DNA from: Moringa oleifera
Lineage: Eukaryota > Streptophyta > Magnoliopsida > Brassicales > Moringaceae
DNA: 64,000 nt
NCBI GenBank assembly: GCA_021397835.1
Contig: JAJFZO010000168.1
Location: 2,976,001-3,040,000, forward strand
Reading direction: 5' to 3'
Part shown: in pieces, positions 1 through 11,490 of the stretch
Layout of the letters: each line of letters begins with the position of its first letter
Numbering within the stretch: position 1 is the first letter of the stretch
Position numbers and translations under genes: made by a program
Notes under the pieces: model-generated
Database searches by the model: none
What the model was told of the DNA's origin: nothing
What the model saw: the letters and a program-made list of their open reading frames with translations, nothing else

Positions 1-859
1 TTTTTTAAATCAATAATTTATCAACTTCATTTTATAGTTACATTTTTTATGTTATTTTTATTTCATTATTTTTATAAGTTGATGATATTTTTACGATAAT
101 GTATGATAATTTTATTGGAGTTATAGAAAGTGTTTTAGTTTTAATCAATATTGTAATTTAAGTTTATGTTACGTTTATTGTAATGTGCTTTTAATTGGAG
201 TAAATTTTATTTTTATCTTATTCATCTAAAGTTTAAATTATATAATAATTATAAATAATTATAATTTTTTATATATTTTTAAATAATAATTTTGATATTA
301 TGTATAATAGTATTATTAAATAAATAAATTATTATTACTAATTTTAATAAAATAAAATTATATATTAAATACTGGTCTTAATTTTAATGAAATATTCTTA
401 ATAGTATAATTTTTTTAATAATATGATATATTTATTAATAACATTCATAAAAAATTAAAAAAATTAAAAATAATTATATAAAAAATTTTAAAAAATTAAT
501 TATATAAAAAAAATTTTTAAAAAATACATTTGATACACCACTGTAACTACATGAAATTAATTAATTATTTTTATTTGTTTGTTTACGGTAATTTTTTCAC
601 ATTTTAAACACCAATTTGATGTTTTGCCATCTTCATCGGAGATATTTTTAGTATATGGCTATCAAACATTGATTTCTTTCACTGTTTTGATGATTAATTA
701 ATTAAGCCTTTATTTAAAAAAGTACACTTTTGTAAATATATTTATATTGACACCCAAATCATTGGATATATAAATCAAAAGATCATTAGAGTAATAATCC
801 TTAGCTTGTGAGCCAAGGAGCACCCTCCCTTTTCCCTCTCATTTCACTAAAATTCAGTC
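1..859. other. AT-rich intergenic DNA
   Basis: Very AT-rich, low-complexity sequence with no credible ORF, RNA gene or recognisable transposon end. Composition becomes more mixed from about 780 onwards, towards the small minus-strand ORF and the lipase promoter. Confidence 0.6.
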
Positions 860-1042
860 TCATAAATGTGCAAAATCTCTTCTGCTCAGTATTCCTAAGT
901 ACGCATTATCCATAAGATTGGCACAGTCAAGTAGAAACCCTCGTCGGATGTGTACCCTTCCATTCTCATTACATGTATATTCAACAGCTTGAGATCTTGA
1001 CCCAGTCATAGTCAACCACAAGAGGACCGAGAGGACTGCCAT
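860..1042 (-). CDS. Possible small secreted-peptide ORF (60 aa), unverified
   Basis: A minus-strand ORF starts at the ATG at 1042-1040 and encodes about 60 aa. Its first 20 residues look like a signal peptide: MAVLSVLLWL followed by a polar stretch ending SRSQA. The mature part has two cysteines and basic residues. An in-frame codon further upstream is GTG, so 1042 is the first in-frame ATG. A short out-of-frame upstream ORF precedes it, and an AT-rich TATA-like stretch lies near 1133-1142. It sits head-to-head with the lipase gene. I recognise no family. It could equally be a chance ORF or a decayed exon, because downstream DNA toward position 1 is non-coding. Confidence 0.2.
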   Translation of the reverse strand: MAVLSVLLWLTMTGSRSQAVEYTCNENGRVHIRRGFLLDCANLMDNAYLGILSRRDFAHL

Positions 1043-1347
1043 TTGATAGCCGCCAGACACATGTGGACCAGATGTATTAAATTAAAAGGGGGCCTTTGCA
1101 AATAATGGCAGCCGATTGGCCTCCCAGTGATTCTTATATTTTATCACTTGTATGAGCAACCATTGGCTTTTCTCTTCTGGATTACATGACATTCTTTAAC
1201 TGCTACGTTCATTTATCTAGTCCCTAAGACTTTTCAAAGATAGAGAAGAAAACAGTAGAGAATAATTGGGACGCCGGGTAGGAAACTTCAAAGAACTATG
1301 GTGTTGTTTCAAGAAACCTAACCCTCTCGTTCCTGCTTTCTTAAATG

Positions 1348-1355
1348 TATATAAA
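1348..1355 (+). promoter_or_regulatory. TATA box of the phospholipase gene
   Basis: TATATAAA lies about 100 bp upstream of the start codon at 1457. This predicts transcription starting near 1380 and a 5' UTR of about 75 bases. The start codon context is accaccATGG, which is strong. Confidence 0.6.
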
Positions 1356-1456
1356 GACCATCTTGAGATCATCCCTGCACTGAAAATTACTCTATTTTCT
1401 CTTATTTTCTTGGGCATTTCTTACACGCTTGCTTTGAGCTTCTAGCTAGGACCACC

Positions 1457-3040
1457 ATGGAGTTGTCACCTATGAGAACTGTTGCAAGAGAGAAACAAAG
1501 AGCAAGAAAAACCAGAAGGGCATGGAGATTGAAGCTCAAGATCAGCTGGCAGGCTATCAAGAAGTCAATATCATCAACCATGAAGCATCATGCTTTCAAG
1601 TTAGCCTGTGCTTCATCCATGAAACAAGCCTCCAGGGCCAGGCTGCAGCAAGAACTACCTGTTGCGCCAATTAGACAAGGAAAGGCCAAGAAGAATTCTT
1701 GTAACACCTCCAAACCACTAGCTTTCCTCCTGGAATTGCCATCTTATACAGCAGCTGATTTTATAGACCACGGTGATCTGATGACTCCTGCCAAGTCTCC
1801 AATGGAGAATATATCGACGAGATGGCGTGAACTTCATGGCCTTAACAATTGGGAGGGTCTGCTTGACCCACTTCACCCTTGTCTTCGACGAGAGATTCTC
1901 AAATATGGAGAGTTTGTGGAAGCAACATACGATGCCTTTGACTTCGATCCTTTATCGGACTACTGTGGGAGTTGCAGATTCAACCGGCACAAGCTTTTCG
2001 AAGAACTGGGCCTTACCAAGCATGGTTACAAGGTAACCAACTACATATATGCAATGTCCCATGTTGATGTTCCTCGCTGGTTTGAGAGGTCACAATTGGG
2101 TTGTATGTGGAGCAAGGACTCCAACTGGATGGGGTACGTTGCAGTAAGCTGCGACAGAGAAACCCAGAGAATTGGAAGAAGAGACATTGTTGTGGCATGG
2201 AGAGGCACTGTGGCACCAACCGAGTGGTACCTTGACCTCAAAACAAAGCTAGAACACATCAGCAGAAACAACGTGAAGGTCCAACATGGGTTCCTCAGCA
2301 TTTACAAATCAAAGGGCGAGCATACAAGGTACAACAAGCTAAGTGCATCGGAACAAGTAATGCAAGAACTGAAGAGGCTTGTCAGCTTCTTCAAGGAAAA
2401 AGGTGAAGAAGTGACCTTGACCATTTGTGGCCACAGCCTTGGAGGTGCCTTGGCACTCCTCAACGCTCATGAGGCTGCAACAGAGTTCCCTGGTATTTTC
2501 ATCAATGTCATCTCTTTCGGTGCCCCAAGGGTAGGTAACATAGCCTTCAAGCAACAGCTGGGCGAGTTAGGAGTTCGGACTCTGCGAGTCGTTATCGAAC
2601 AAGACATAGTCCCAAAGCTCCCTGGGCTTGTCTTCAACAAACTCTTTCGCAAGTTCAACTCCCTTACCCGAGGCCTGAACTGGGTTTACAGGCACGTAGG
2701 GACCCAACTGAACCTTGACGTCTTCAAGTCACCCTACTTGAAGCACGAGTCTGATTTGTCAGGGTGTCACAACCTGGAGATATACTTGCATCTTCTTGAT
2801 GGGTTCCTCGGCAAGAAATCCAAGTTCCGGTGGAATGCAAGGAGAGATGTTGCGTTGGTGAACAAGAGTAGTGATATGTTGATAGAGGAGCTGAAGATCC
2901 CAGAGTTCTGGTTCCAGTTACCTCACAAGGGTCTTGTGTTGAACAAGATTGGCAGATGGGTGAAACCTTGTAGAGAACACGAAGACGTTCCTTCTCCACT
3001 AGCTGCAAAAGGGGGTATTCATGATTTTCAGTTTCCATAG
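1457..3040 (+). CDS. Class I phospholipase A1 (DAD1-like lipase), intronless
   Basis: A 527-residue alpha/beta-hydrolase of the plant phospholipase A1 class I family (the DAD1/DONGLE/PLA1-I group), which removes sn-1 acyl chains from phospho- or galactolipids and can feed oxylipin and jasmonate synthesis. The nucleophile elbow GHSLGG is at residues 325-330 with Ser327. Asp383 (in EQDIVPKLPG) and His438 (in CHNLEIYLH) complete the expected triad at typical spacing. The central block with WRGTVAPTEW and LSASEQVM and the C-terminal WVKP motif are family hallmarks and resemble the chloroplast Ibeta2/Igamma subgroup. The gene is a single exon, with start context accaccATGG. The N-terminal 70 residues are strongly basic (many Arg and Lys), so plastid targeting is not obvious from sequence. 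Subgroup assignment is from memory and the substrate is inferred. Confidence 0.93.
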   Translation: MELSPMRTVAREKQRARKTRRAWRLKLKISWQAIKKSISSTMKHHAFKLACASSMKQASRARLQQELPVAPIRQGKAKKNSCNTSKPLAFLLELPSYTAADFIDHGDLMTPAKSPMENISTRWRELHGLNNWEGLLDPLHPCLRREILKYGEFVEATYDAFDFDPLSDYCGSCRFNRHKLFEELGLTKHGYKVTNYIYAMSHVDVPRWFERSQLGCMWSKDSNWMGYVAVSCDRETQRIGRRDIVVAWRGTVAPTEWYLDLKTKLEHISRNNVKVQHGFLSIYKSKGEHTRYNKLSASEQVMQELKRLVSFFKEKGEEVTLTICGHSLGGALALLNAHEAATEFPGIFINVISFGAPRVGNIAFKQQLGELGVRTLRVVIEQDIVPKLPGLVFNKLFRKFNSLTRGLNWVYRHVGTQLNLDVFKSPYLKHESDLSGCHNLEIYLHLLDGFLGKKSKFRWNARRDVALVNKSSDMLIEELKIPEFWFQLPHKGLVLNKIGRWVKPCREHEDVPSPLAAKGGIHDFQFP

Positions 3041-3547
3041 AATAGTAGTCAACATCACCGGATGGAAGATTTTCTTGAGGACGGTGTCATTCGATTCATT
3101 TTGATTAATTTATTCTTAAATTCAAGCTGTAATTGTAAAAGCTTTTGTTCAATGACAAAGGCTTTTATTTGATAATGAAAAATGCCACTTATACTTTTTA
3201 TTATCTTAATCTTTGGACAGCTTTGGAGTTACTTGAAAAACACAAAATAAATCCAACACTCTCTTTCCCAGGAATTTCTCTGTACCTAAGTCAGTGGGGT
3301 TGTCAGGGAATAAAATTTCTCATAGAAAATGTATAATGCATAGATCAAGACCTTCAAGCTCAGCTGGAAGGATGAAATGAAACCAGGAAAAAGGAAATTC
3401 ACTGAAAACAACAAAGTCGACCACACACTATATACAGGAGCCGGCACACATGAATCCTGTTGCTATAATCAACAATCTAAGCACTGCTCCTACACTACAA
3501 ACTGTGAAATATTTTTAGCGGAAAAGAAGAAATCACATTACACACAA
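3041..3547. other. Convergent 3' UTR spacer
   Basis: This 507-bp gap between two stop codons holds the 3' ends of the lipase gene (+) and ERD4 (-). T-rich sequence and AATAAA-like stretches (for example near 3246) could serve as polyadenylation signals. There is no ORF of note. Given the spacing, the two transcripts may overlap at their 3' ends; that is an inference. Confidence 0.5.
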
Positions 3548-6500
3548 TCAGACTAACGAGGCTGTTCGCGAAACTTGAGATAAAGCATCCTCGAACTGAT
3601 CTTCAACCGGCTTCTCATAGGTCAAGCTGGGGGGAATGTAGGATCTGAAGATTTGTTCCAAGTTAGGAGTTTCCTTAAGTTGATGGCAAGCAACTTCCAG
3701 AGCTGTTTGCTGGAAAAATCTGTAGAATTTCTTTCTACAGACAAAGGCAAAGATCAAGGTGGTTATGGGAAGAGGAACCAGCACTGGAGCGTAGACGAAC
3801 TCTTTGACTATAAAATAACCACCCATGGTTACTTGGTATAAAAGCAGAGCAGCTAGTAGACGCGTATGCATGTGCGGCCACATCCTTCCGCAGCTCTCAT
3901 AGGCAGGAACATACACCTTGAGTGCCTGTTATGAGAAAAAGAAAACTGTAAATGAGAAATTACCCCCAATGAGGAACAATCATTTATTTGCCACAAAAAA
4001 TTGGAAAGCTCCTCTTCCGTGCAATGATCATATATACACATGCAACAGAGTAACAAATGATGAATATGGGCATAACCTGATTGCGCAGAACAAGCCAACC
4101 AATGCCAAAATAGAGCACACCAAATGGGATAATCAGAGGAGCTATCACAGAGTAGCAGAAGACAATTGTGATGATAAGCAAGTCACCAGGTACTCTAGTT
4201 GCATAGCCGAAGTCTCCAGGAGACCAAGCTTCTCTCAGCTCAGCTTCAGTCTTGCAGAGGTACTTCCTCTTTAAATAGTATATTATCAGAGGAACTATTC
4301 TTGATAGCTCAAGCCCATAGCCAACGAAGAATCTAAGATAGAGAATAGATAATTACAGACATCAAGACTTTAAATAACACTGAAACCTCATGAGGAGTAA
4401 CTAAGTGTAGAAATGATAAATAGAACACACAAACAGATGAAGAGCAAAACGAAGAGAAGAAAATGATGGCATAGAGTTTCACTTACTTCAGAGCCACAAA
4501 GGTCAGGAAGAAAGTTGCATTGCCAGGAAGGCTAGTTGCTAGCAGTGGAACAACAGAGTTTGGATCCTTCTGGATGGTCTTTAACGTTCTGAACAAGGTT
4601 CCACCCACAGTAACTCCAATAAAAACATTCAACACAGTAAAATAAAAATATTTACCAGAGGCAGCCCTCACAGCATGGCTCTCAGAAGGAATTCCCTCAG
4701 CCTTGGAGAGGAACAAAAGGAGCTTAGGCAGCAAGGCCAAAAATACAATAAGTGCAATCTGAGGAAGGTAAGCCCCCAAGACTGTCCGAATTGCTGGTAT
4801 TTTCAAAATTGGCTTCAAAAAGGGAAGGAGTTTCTGCAGATTTTCCAGGGTTGTAAACGCAGAAATAATCCCAATCGGAATCATGTAAAACAGTATAGTC
4901 AGAGCCACAATAGTATAAATCACATATCGACGAATTTGTCTCTCAAAAAACTTGATGTTAAGATTGTTCCATATAAGCTGACGAGGTTCAGGAGCATCCA
5001 TGACAGTCCATGTGTCGACCATTTGGGCATGTAGACTCTGAGCTGCACAAGCTGCAGTCACCCTGTTGTTGAAGAAGACTAGTGCAGCACCTTGCTGCTT
5101 CTCTCGGAGAGTGCCTTTTTGTTCAGATTCCAGCTTTTGGACCAGTTCATTGATCTTTTCATTGTAGTACTCTATGCTGTCCACTCTTTTACCAACGAGA
5201 CCAAGGAAGCCAGTTTTGTTAGTAGGTCTTGTTCCTTCTGGGTTGCTCATATTCTTCGAATCTGCATACACAGCTTCTGCATGCAAGAGCTTCTTCCTAT
5301 ACCCTTCCAGCTCTTCCCAAATTTTGTTAACCTACGAGGATTGGGAACAACATTAACTATGATGCCCATCCTATTATTATAACATGATGTAAATCAAAGC
5401 AATGACATTGGACGCAACAAGATGACACTGATGACATACATTATTACCATACCTCTTTGTTGTTTGTGACCACTAATGATCTGTGGAAGGTCTCAGGATA
5501 GATAGTTTTGAAATATGAATCAACCTGTTCCTTTCTAGTTTGACCTGCAGGAACATCAGGTATGTCTCTAACAAGAACAGCAAACTGCTCCGCTCTAACT
5601 TCAGGAGACATAAGTGCCTGACGTCTCAGCTGAGAAACGTGTTTATACGCCTTCCATAACAGGAAATAGGTAACAAAAGAAACCCAGTAGGTGCCTACCA
5701 CAAATGCCCACAATCGAGGACTCTTTGCCTGTATACACAATAAGACAAAACTTGTAAAAGGTACAATCAGAAGACTCCATTAAAAGATTAGATAAAAAGA
5801 GACCGCCAACAAGCACAAGAAATGGTTTTAACACATTTTATCTTATCAGAGTAGAAAGTATACGTATCAGAGCCGAGACAGGGCAGACCAATCACAGATT
5901 TAGGAAAACCATCTTACAAAGTGAGGCCCTCCAACCGCTTGATTTGAATAACAACTTACAGTGCACTGTAGTTTATGGAAAAGGTTGCATTGCTTACTTT
6001 AACATTTCCCATCGATAACTTGTCAAGATCATTGAAGGTCCCTTTGCTTGTGGTCTGTGCGGTCTTTCCAGCATTATCAGTTGCAGCAACTGGTAGAAGA
6101 ACTGGCAACAGAAAAATGCCAGACAAGACCAATATCCCCAACACTGCCACATCAATACAAGCATGTCAATAATGTTTGTGCTTTCATCATTAAAAGTTCA
6201 TGTTTTAGGTCAACCATGCTCTTCTATCTTTGTGGCAATACTAAATTTTATATAAGCTTATATAATGCATATAAGTCACCTAGCAACAAGAAACTTAAAA
6301 TTCGAAGAAGTTCAATTTGCTTGCTTTAATTGAGCAAAGTGATTATAAGTTATTAAAACATAACTAATCTTTCAAACTTTATTGATCTTCTCTTACCTCA
6401 TGAATGCATAAGAGTAAGAAACCATAGGCATCATTTTCCATTTACTGAAAAATATAGCTCTAATCAGCAATTGGCATTCTTGTTAATTAAACTGAATCCA

Positions 6501-7617
6501 CAAAGAAACCAGAAGCTGATATGTAATGCAGAGAATCGTATTTCTTCCAGGTCTAGGCATGTTCAGAGAAGATGCACCCAACTATATTCATCAGTAGACT
6601 AGACAAGATTTCGATTGATGTTATCTTGCATTGTTAAGTAAAATTGCACAATCAACCACTCTTGCACAAAGTAATCCTTCCTATTTGGAGTCATTTAAGG
6701 TAAGGACAGAATCCTGCAAGACTATCATCACTGGAGAACTTCAACTTCTATTAAAAACCATTTTGATCTCTACAATGCACTGAGAGAAGTAGAATTCCAA
6801 AACTCAGAAGCTAGGTTCTCACTTCACCGTATTGATTTGACTTTTCTTTTCATTTTGTAATATCTTGTGTTGAGCATGGATTATTGAGCATACAAACTGG
6901 ATTCAGCAACAACTATAGGAGAATGCACAATTCAAAACAGACCACCATGAGAAGCTTATAAGAGCAGGAAATGAAGATACAAACTCTTTCCCAGAGGGAT
7001 GAGAGCAGAGAGCTTAATATATCAATCAACAAAAAGACAGTCCCAGATCAAAACATATTAGCAAACCCAAAAAATGACTTTCTTGAAAACAGAACAGTTC
7101 AATCAAGGACGCCAAAACAACCAAAATGGTGAACTTTAAACAGTCCTTCATGTGAACTAAAGCCATGTTGGAACAAATTGACAAGCTAGTACTCACACAA
7201 AACATGAACCACAAGCAGACCAAAACTATTTAAGGAAAACAAATCTCAAGCCCTTAATACGGCCACAAGGCAATTATCCGAGAAAACAAAACCAAAACAA
7301 CATTGTACTAAAATTACACGGAAAAAGCAGAGGCAAAGAAACAAACCAGTGGTCAAGAACACAAAGTAGACAGCTGAATCAACCCCAGACATGTTGATAA
7401 TATCCTTTTCGCTCGAAGTCAGGGCTTCCTGGATCCAAGCAAACGGGTTGCGAGTCCTCGACCCACCCTCCCAGGGGTCTAAGCCCTTCAGGATGCGATT
7501 CGGGTAATACACCACACTATTCCCGGGTCTCCTCGACAACCATGTGAACAGCAGCATCAAAATGAAGAATATCACGAAGGACGTCCCTAAGGACGTCAAG
7601 AAGGATTCGAATTCCAT
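3548..7617 (-). CDS. ERD4: CSC1-like protein ERD4 / OSCA3.1, six exons
   Basis: Orthologue of Arabidopsis ERD4 (OSCA3.1), a dehydration-responsive member of the OSCA/CSC1 (TMEM63-related, DUF221) osmosensitive cation-channel family. CDS exons on the minus strand: 7617-7347, 6143-5998, 5728-5453, 5331-4487, 4332-4077, 3925-3548. They total 2172 bp and encode 723 aa; Arabidopsis has about 724. All joins are GT-AG and phases close. The N terminus MEFESFLTSLGTSFVIF is diagnostic. Predicted membrane segments lie near residues 5-26, 82-110 and 144-167. A long cytosolic region (about 168-365) follows, containing NKTGF and DSIEYY motifs, and the channel-domain helices start near 368 (LFYMIPIG). Codons upstream of ATG 7617 lack an in-frame ATG (the nearest candidate is GTG). 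The donor of intron 5 is GTTATG, a weak site. Channel activity for ERD4 itself is less established than for OSCA1. Confidence 0.95.
6144..7346 (-). other. ERD4: ERD4 intron 1
   Basis: A 1.2-kb first intron with a GTTTGT donor and a TGGCAG acceptor. No embedded gene or transposon is recognised; ORFs inside it are chance. Confidence 0.8.
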
Positions 7618-7881
7618 CTGGGTCTCTCTCTGTTCTTTGTCTCTTTCTTTCTCTGGTTTTTTTCTTTCGAAACTACAAATGACGTTTAGTTTCCCAGTGT
7701 CTGAAGGAAGACACAAACCGAAGAAGAAGAGGAAAGTAACCGTTGAGAGGGGTGGAGCCGGTGGTGTTGAATGCTACAGAGGAAATGCTTAATTGCTGTT
7801 TGTGGTTATGATAGTTTCGTCTATGTGAAGCAAAGGGCGACGAACGTAAAATATCTAACTGCACAGAAGATCGAGCTGGGG

Positions 7882-7888
7882 TTTTATA
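7882..7888 (-). promoter_or_regulatory. ERD4: ERD4 TATA box
   Basis: TATAAAA on the minus strand (TTTTATA on the plus strand), about 265 bp upstream of the ERD4 ATG. This predicts transcription starting near 7850 and a 5' UTR of about 235 bases that is rich in pyrimidine/purine tracts. Confidence 0.55.
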
Positions 7889-8062
7889 AGATAAGCCATC
7901 AGTTGGGTAGGGTTTCCTTTCATTTATTTCTCTGCTTTTCCATCCTCTTTTACTTTTCGGGAGTTTCTGTATCTTTTCAGCTTCCTTCTCCTTTATTTCG
8001 TGGAGAGAGTGAGTGAGACAACGGGTCTGATGGAAGGTGGCAAAGCAGGCTGCCGAAGAGCC

Positions 8063-8072
8063 CGCACGTGCG
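8063..8072. promoter_or_regulatory. ERD4: Palindromic G-box/ABRE in the ERD4 promoter
   Basis: CGCACGTGCG is a perfect 10-bp palindrome containing CACGTG (8065-8070), about 180 bp upstream of the predicted TATA box. ACGTG-core elements bind bZIP factors of the AREB/ABF group and bHLH factors. This fits a gene named for early response to dehydration. The function is inferred. Confidence 0.5.
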
Positions 8073-8079
8073 TAATGAC

Positions 8080-10030
8080 TAATATACCCTTTCGCGTCGA
8101 AACCGTTTAAACGATCTGATCTGACTGGAACATAACTCTCTCTTGTCTTGTTCTCTTTTTTGTCTTTTTGTTTTCCCTTTTAACGATGCGGTTTAACAGC
8201 AGATCGAGACAATAAGATAATAATTACAGAATCACAAGCCTTTTCGTACAAAAATGTAATAAAATTTTCAATTTGATCATTATGGTAATTATAAAAATAA
8301 TCACATGATTTAAGTTGTTAATCTCTTCTACATATGTATGATCTGGTTCTCTTTCAAGTTTTAAATTTTAAAATTTTTTCAAGATCCAAATTAATCTGTT
8401 CAATATATTTTCGTGAAGAACATAATTTTTTTAATTTTAATATTCATGTCAATATGAATATTATAATTATTATTTTCGAAAATTCATACACAAATACACA
8501 TTTAAAAAAATCAAATTAATTTATCCAATCAACATAATTATTTAATTCTTTTATTTTATACAAATGATACTCTTCCTCATAATTCAATTTAAAAAATTCA
8601 TAAACCAAATATATCTGAGTATGTTTAGCTCAATCCGCAGAATTTTTTTAAAAAATTAATATAAACTAAAATAAAACAAAATAAAGTAATTTAAAACTTC
8701 AAAATTTATATAGATTTATATTATATTTTGAGATTTTATTTGAATTTTTATATTAAACCTCAAAAAGTCAAGGTCCATCTTAATTATCTTAGAAACGGGT
8801 AAAATTAATATTACCTTAAAAGTACTGATTTTTGAAAAAAATTAAAATTATATCAATATGAAAATTATTTTACATGAGAATAGTTATGCATTAAAAAAAA
8901 TTATATTTTGATGAATACAGAGAATTTAACACATTTTGCAAGTAATCGCTTAGCCAAAGCTACAAGAAAAGGAAGCAAAGGTTTATGATTTGTTTAATGA
9001 TTCTGCAAGTTTTGAAAGTTCTTCTTGTATAAGAAATATGATTTAATTTTTCTTTAAAAAATAAAATAAAATAATTGTTTTTGTTATTTGGACATTTTTT
9101 AAGCTTTTTATTTAGATGAAAGAAAGATTTTTCAAGTTTTGTCTAATTCAAATTTTGAATGCCCACGAAAATGAATTCATTTTTGTTAAAAAGAATTATG
9201 TATATTGGGTTTAATTTATAGAACTTATAAAATATAAAAATCACTTTGTTCCTCAGCATTTGATTTTTCATTTTTTTTTAAAAAAATAAATGTAAAGTTC
9301 TAAAATTTTTGTGACGGATGTTTTTTAAGCAACTAATATATACATAAAATATAGAATAAAAATAATGTTATTGTAAAATTAAGAATAATAAATTAAAATC
9401 ATACATATATTTTAATTTAAAAAATAAAATATTAATTGATTCAATTCTATATCTAATGTTTCAATTTGATTTCATTTGAATTTTATTATTATTAAAATAT
9501 CTCAAAAATAACTTAAATAAATTTTACATTTTATTTAAAAAACATTTGTTGAATTTAAATAAAATTATTTCTAATAAACTTTTCAAAATTTAATTACGTA
9601 AAATTAAAAAGACTAACACTCAAAAAAAAATAAATGTTGATGATGGTGATTTTAATGTTTAGAAAAAATTCAGTCAAATTTATTATGTAGGATCTTAATT
9701 TAAATATGTTCAAATTTTGATTTAACATGGATCTATCAAATTGAATTATTAGAAAAATATAATTAAAATAATCAATATTTTAAAATTTAAATTAAAAATA
9801 GATATAATTTAAAGTCTTTTATATTTATTTTATTTTTAACATCATCAAAATTAATTTTTTTATATCAACCATAAATTTAACATCATTGAAATTAAAAGAT
9901 AACTCTTTATATAAATTGTTGTTATTATTATTAATCATCCAAAATTACAAAAAGAAACTTCACAAAATGCAACGATTTCCAATAAAACAAACATACTTTT
10001 GGGCGAACTATACATTTAAATCAAAAAGAA
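8080..10030. other. AT-rich intergenic DNA with a decayed repeat
   Basis: There are no genes. Most of it is simple AT-rich sequence. About 9410-9760 resembles the interior of the dispersed foldback family seen at 20.6, 55, 58.5, 61.2 and 62.4 kb: it shares an ATTATTAAAATA-type block followed by AACTTAAATAAATTTTACAT. The ends of that copy are not recognisable. Confidence 0.5.
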
Positions 10031-10069
10031 TAAAGGGCTAATTTGTCATTTTGACGTACAAACAACGGT

Positions 10070-10530
10070 ACGTTATCCACTTTAAATCAAACGCTACGAG
10101 CCTGGGACTCGGAAATGCCACGTAGCATACATTTCTGGTTTCCTGTGTGACAGGGTGACTACGCGGTATCCCCACGTGGAGAGAGTAAGGATAGTGTCTA
10201 CTCGAGCGAGTGGGCCCTTTACCATCGCAAACAGAAGAAACGGCAGTTTTTTGATGGGACACGTTGCAGGATCAGCTCTGCCGACAGAGCTACCCGATAA
10301 GAGGGATACCAGGGGGCCCACGTACAGTCAATTTTGTGCTGTTCAGTCTGAGTCAAGTGCGCAACAGAGAGTGCCACGTGGATGCCATGTCGGGGAGCTT
10401 ACTAAATATCTGTTGGGGCAGTTAGCGACGCGGACAGGACTCGGACTTACAGGGAGTGGGCCATATCAGCCAAAGACAAGACAGAGGCCCTTACCTTTCA
10501 TTAGGTGGCAGAATTTGATGTCGATCCTAT
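10070..10530. promoter_or_regulatory. Isolated GC-rich, G-box-containing island
   Basis: About 460 bp of balanced, complex sequence sits abruptly inside AT-rich DNA. It holds two CACGTG G-boxes in CCACGTGGA context (10173-10178 and 10375-10380) and further ACGT cores near 10120 and 10320. A 139-codon ORF spans 10155-10574 (+), but it matches no family I know and ends in AT-rich codons, so I do not call it a gene. The block could be an orphan promoter, the 5' remnant of a lost gene, or a non-coding RNA promoter. Confidence 0.35.
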
Positions 10531-11490
10531 TGGAAAATTCTGAAATTACATTTTATTTTAATTTCAAAAAATAATGAAAATAAACTTGATTTAGCACGAA
10601 ACCAGCTGTCAATCATATCCTTTGATGATGGTTTTATTCACAACCATTAACGTTGGTGTCCTAAGAACAGACAAGTTAAAGAGGAATTTTTTTTTTTTTG
10701 GTTTCTTTATTGTGTTCATATAATAGCTTGATCGAGAAGTATATTTGCAATTTGGTCTTTTAATCCAGATGGAAGGGAAGTTAACTTGTTTTAGCTGTAA
10801 AGTTGTCAATCTTCATGGCCTTCTAACATTGTCTCTTTTGTAAGAAATCTACATCATGGCAGCTCATTATTTGTTACACTGACATGTGATTGTAGGACAC
10901 TCGACAATTTGATTGAGGGAAGCTTCCTAAGAAAAAGTATCGCTCAAGAGGGGTTAGCCTATCATGATTTGATCTTTGGGTTGGCTTTGTTTTTTGATCT
11001 TATTGAGGAGATAGGATCTAAGTGTATTTATTGCGTCAAATATAATTTCATATTTAGAATATGGTATTTAGTTTTTAGATATTAAAACGTTATTATCTTA
11101 TAATTAATTATTAATAATATCGAATATGAATGAGAAGCAAAACATAGTTTGAAATGATCCAAGTTTAATTTCAATTTACAGCTAAGTTACATAAACCTTT
11201 ACAAGAAAATAGAATCAAACTAATTTATCGATTAATTTGAATCAATAATAATGTGTGAAAACAATTTATATTTCCAACTATTTGAACCCTTTTTTCAAAA
11301 TTTGAAGTTATTTATTCTATCTTGGTAGGTTCCACAATCTTCAATACTTTGCCATCCATTTCCCTCTTCCTTACCTGCCAAGACGTACGGTCATCTTCTC
11401 ATTCATGATCAACCTGCCATGTCTCAGAAATATATTCGCAATATGGTTTTATTGGATCTTTTTAGATTTGGGTAAAAGAAAAGTTGATTT
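10531..11490. other. Intergenic DNA without genes
   Basis: Mixed-composition non-coding sequence. The segment around 10730-10960 shows loose similarity to 11425-11700: both have a 'tatTTGCAAT(T)TGGTyTT'-like start and a later 'TGACATGT' block. This suggests an old segmental duplication. No ORF is supported. Confidence 0.35.

Noticed and set aside
10155..10574. 139-codon ORF in the 10-kb island
   Set aside because: No recognisable domain. Its tail runs into AT-rich codons with no terminator or intron context. A long ORF is expected by chance in a CpG-containing, stop-poor block.
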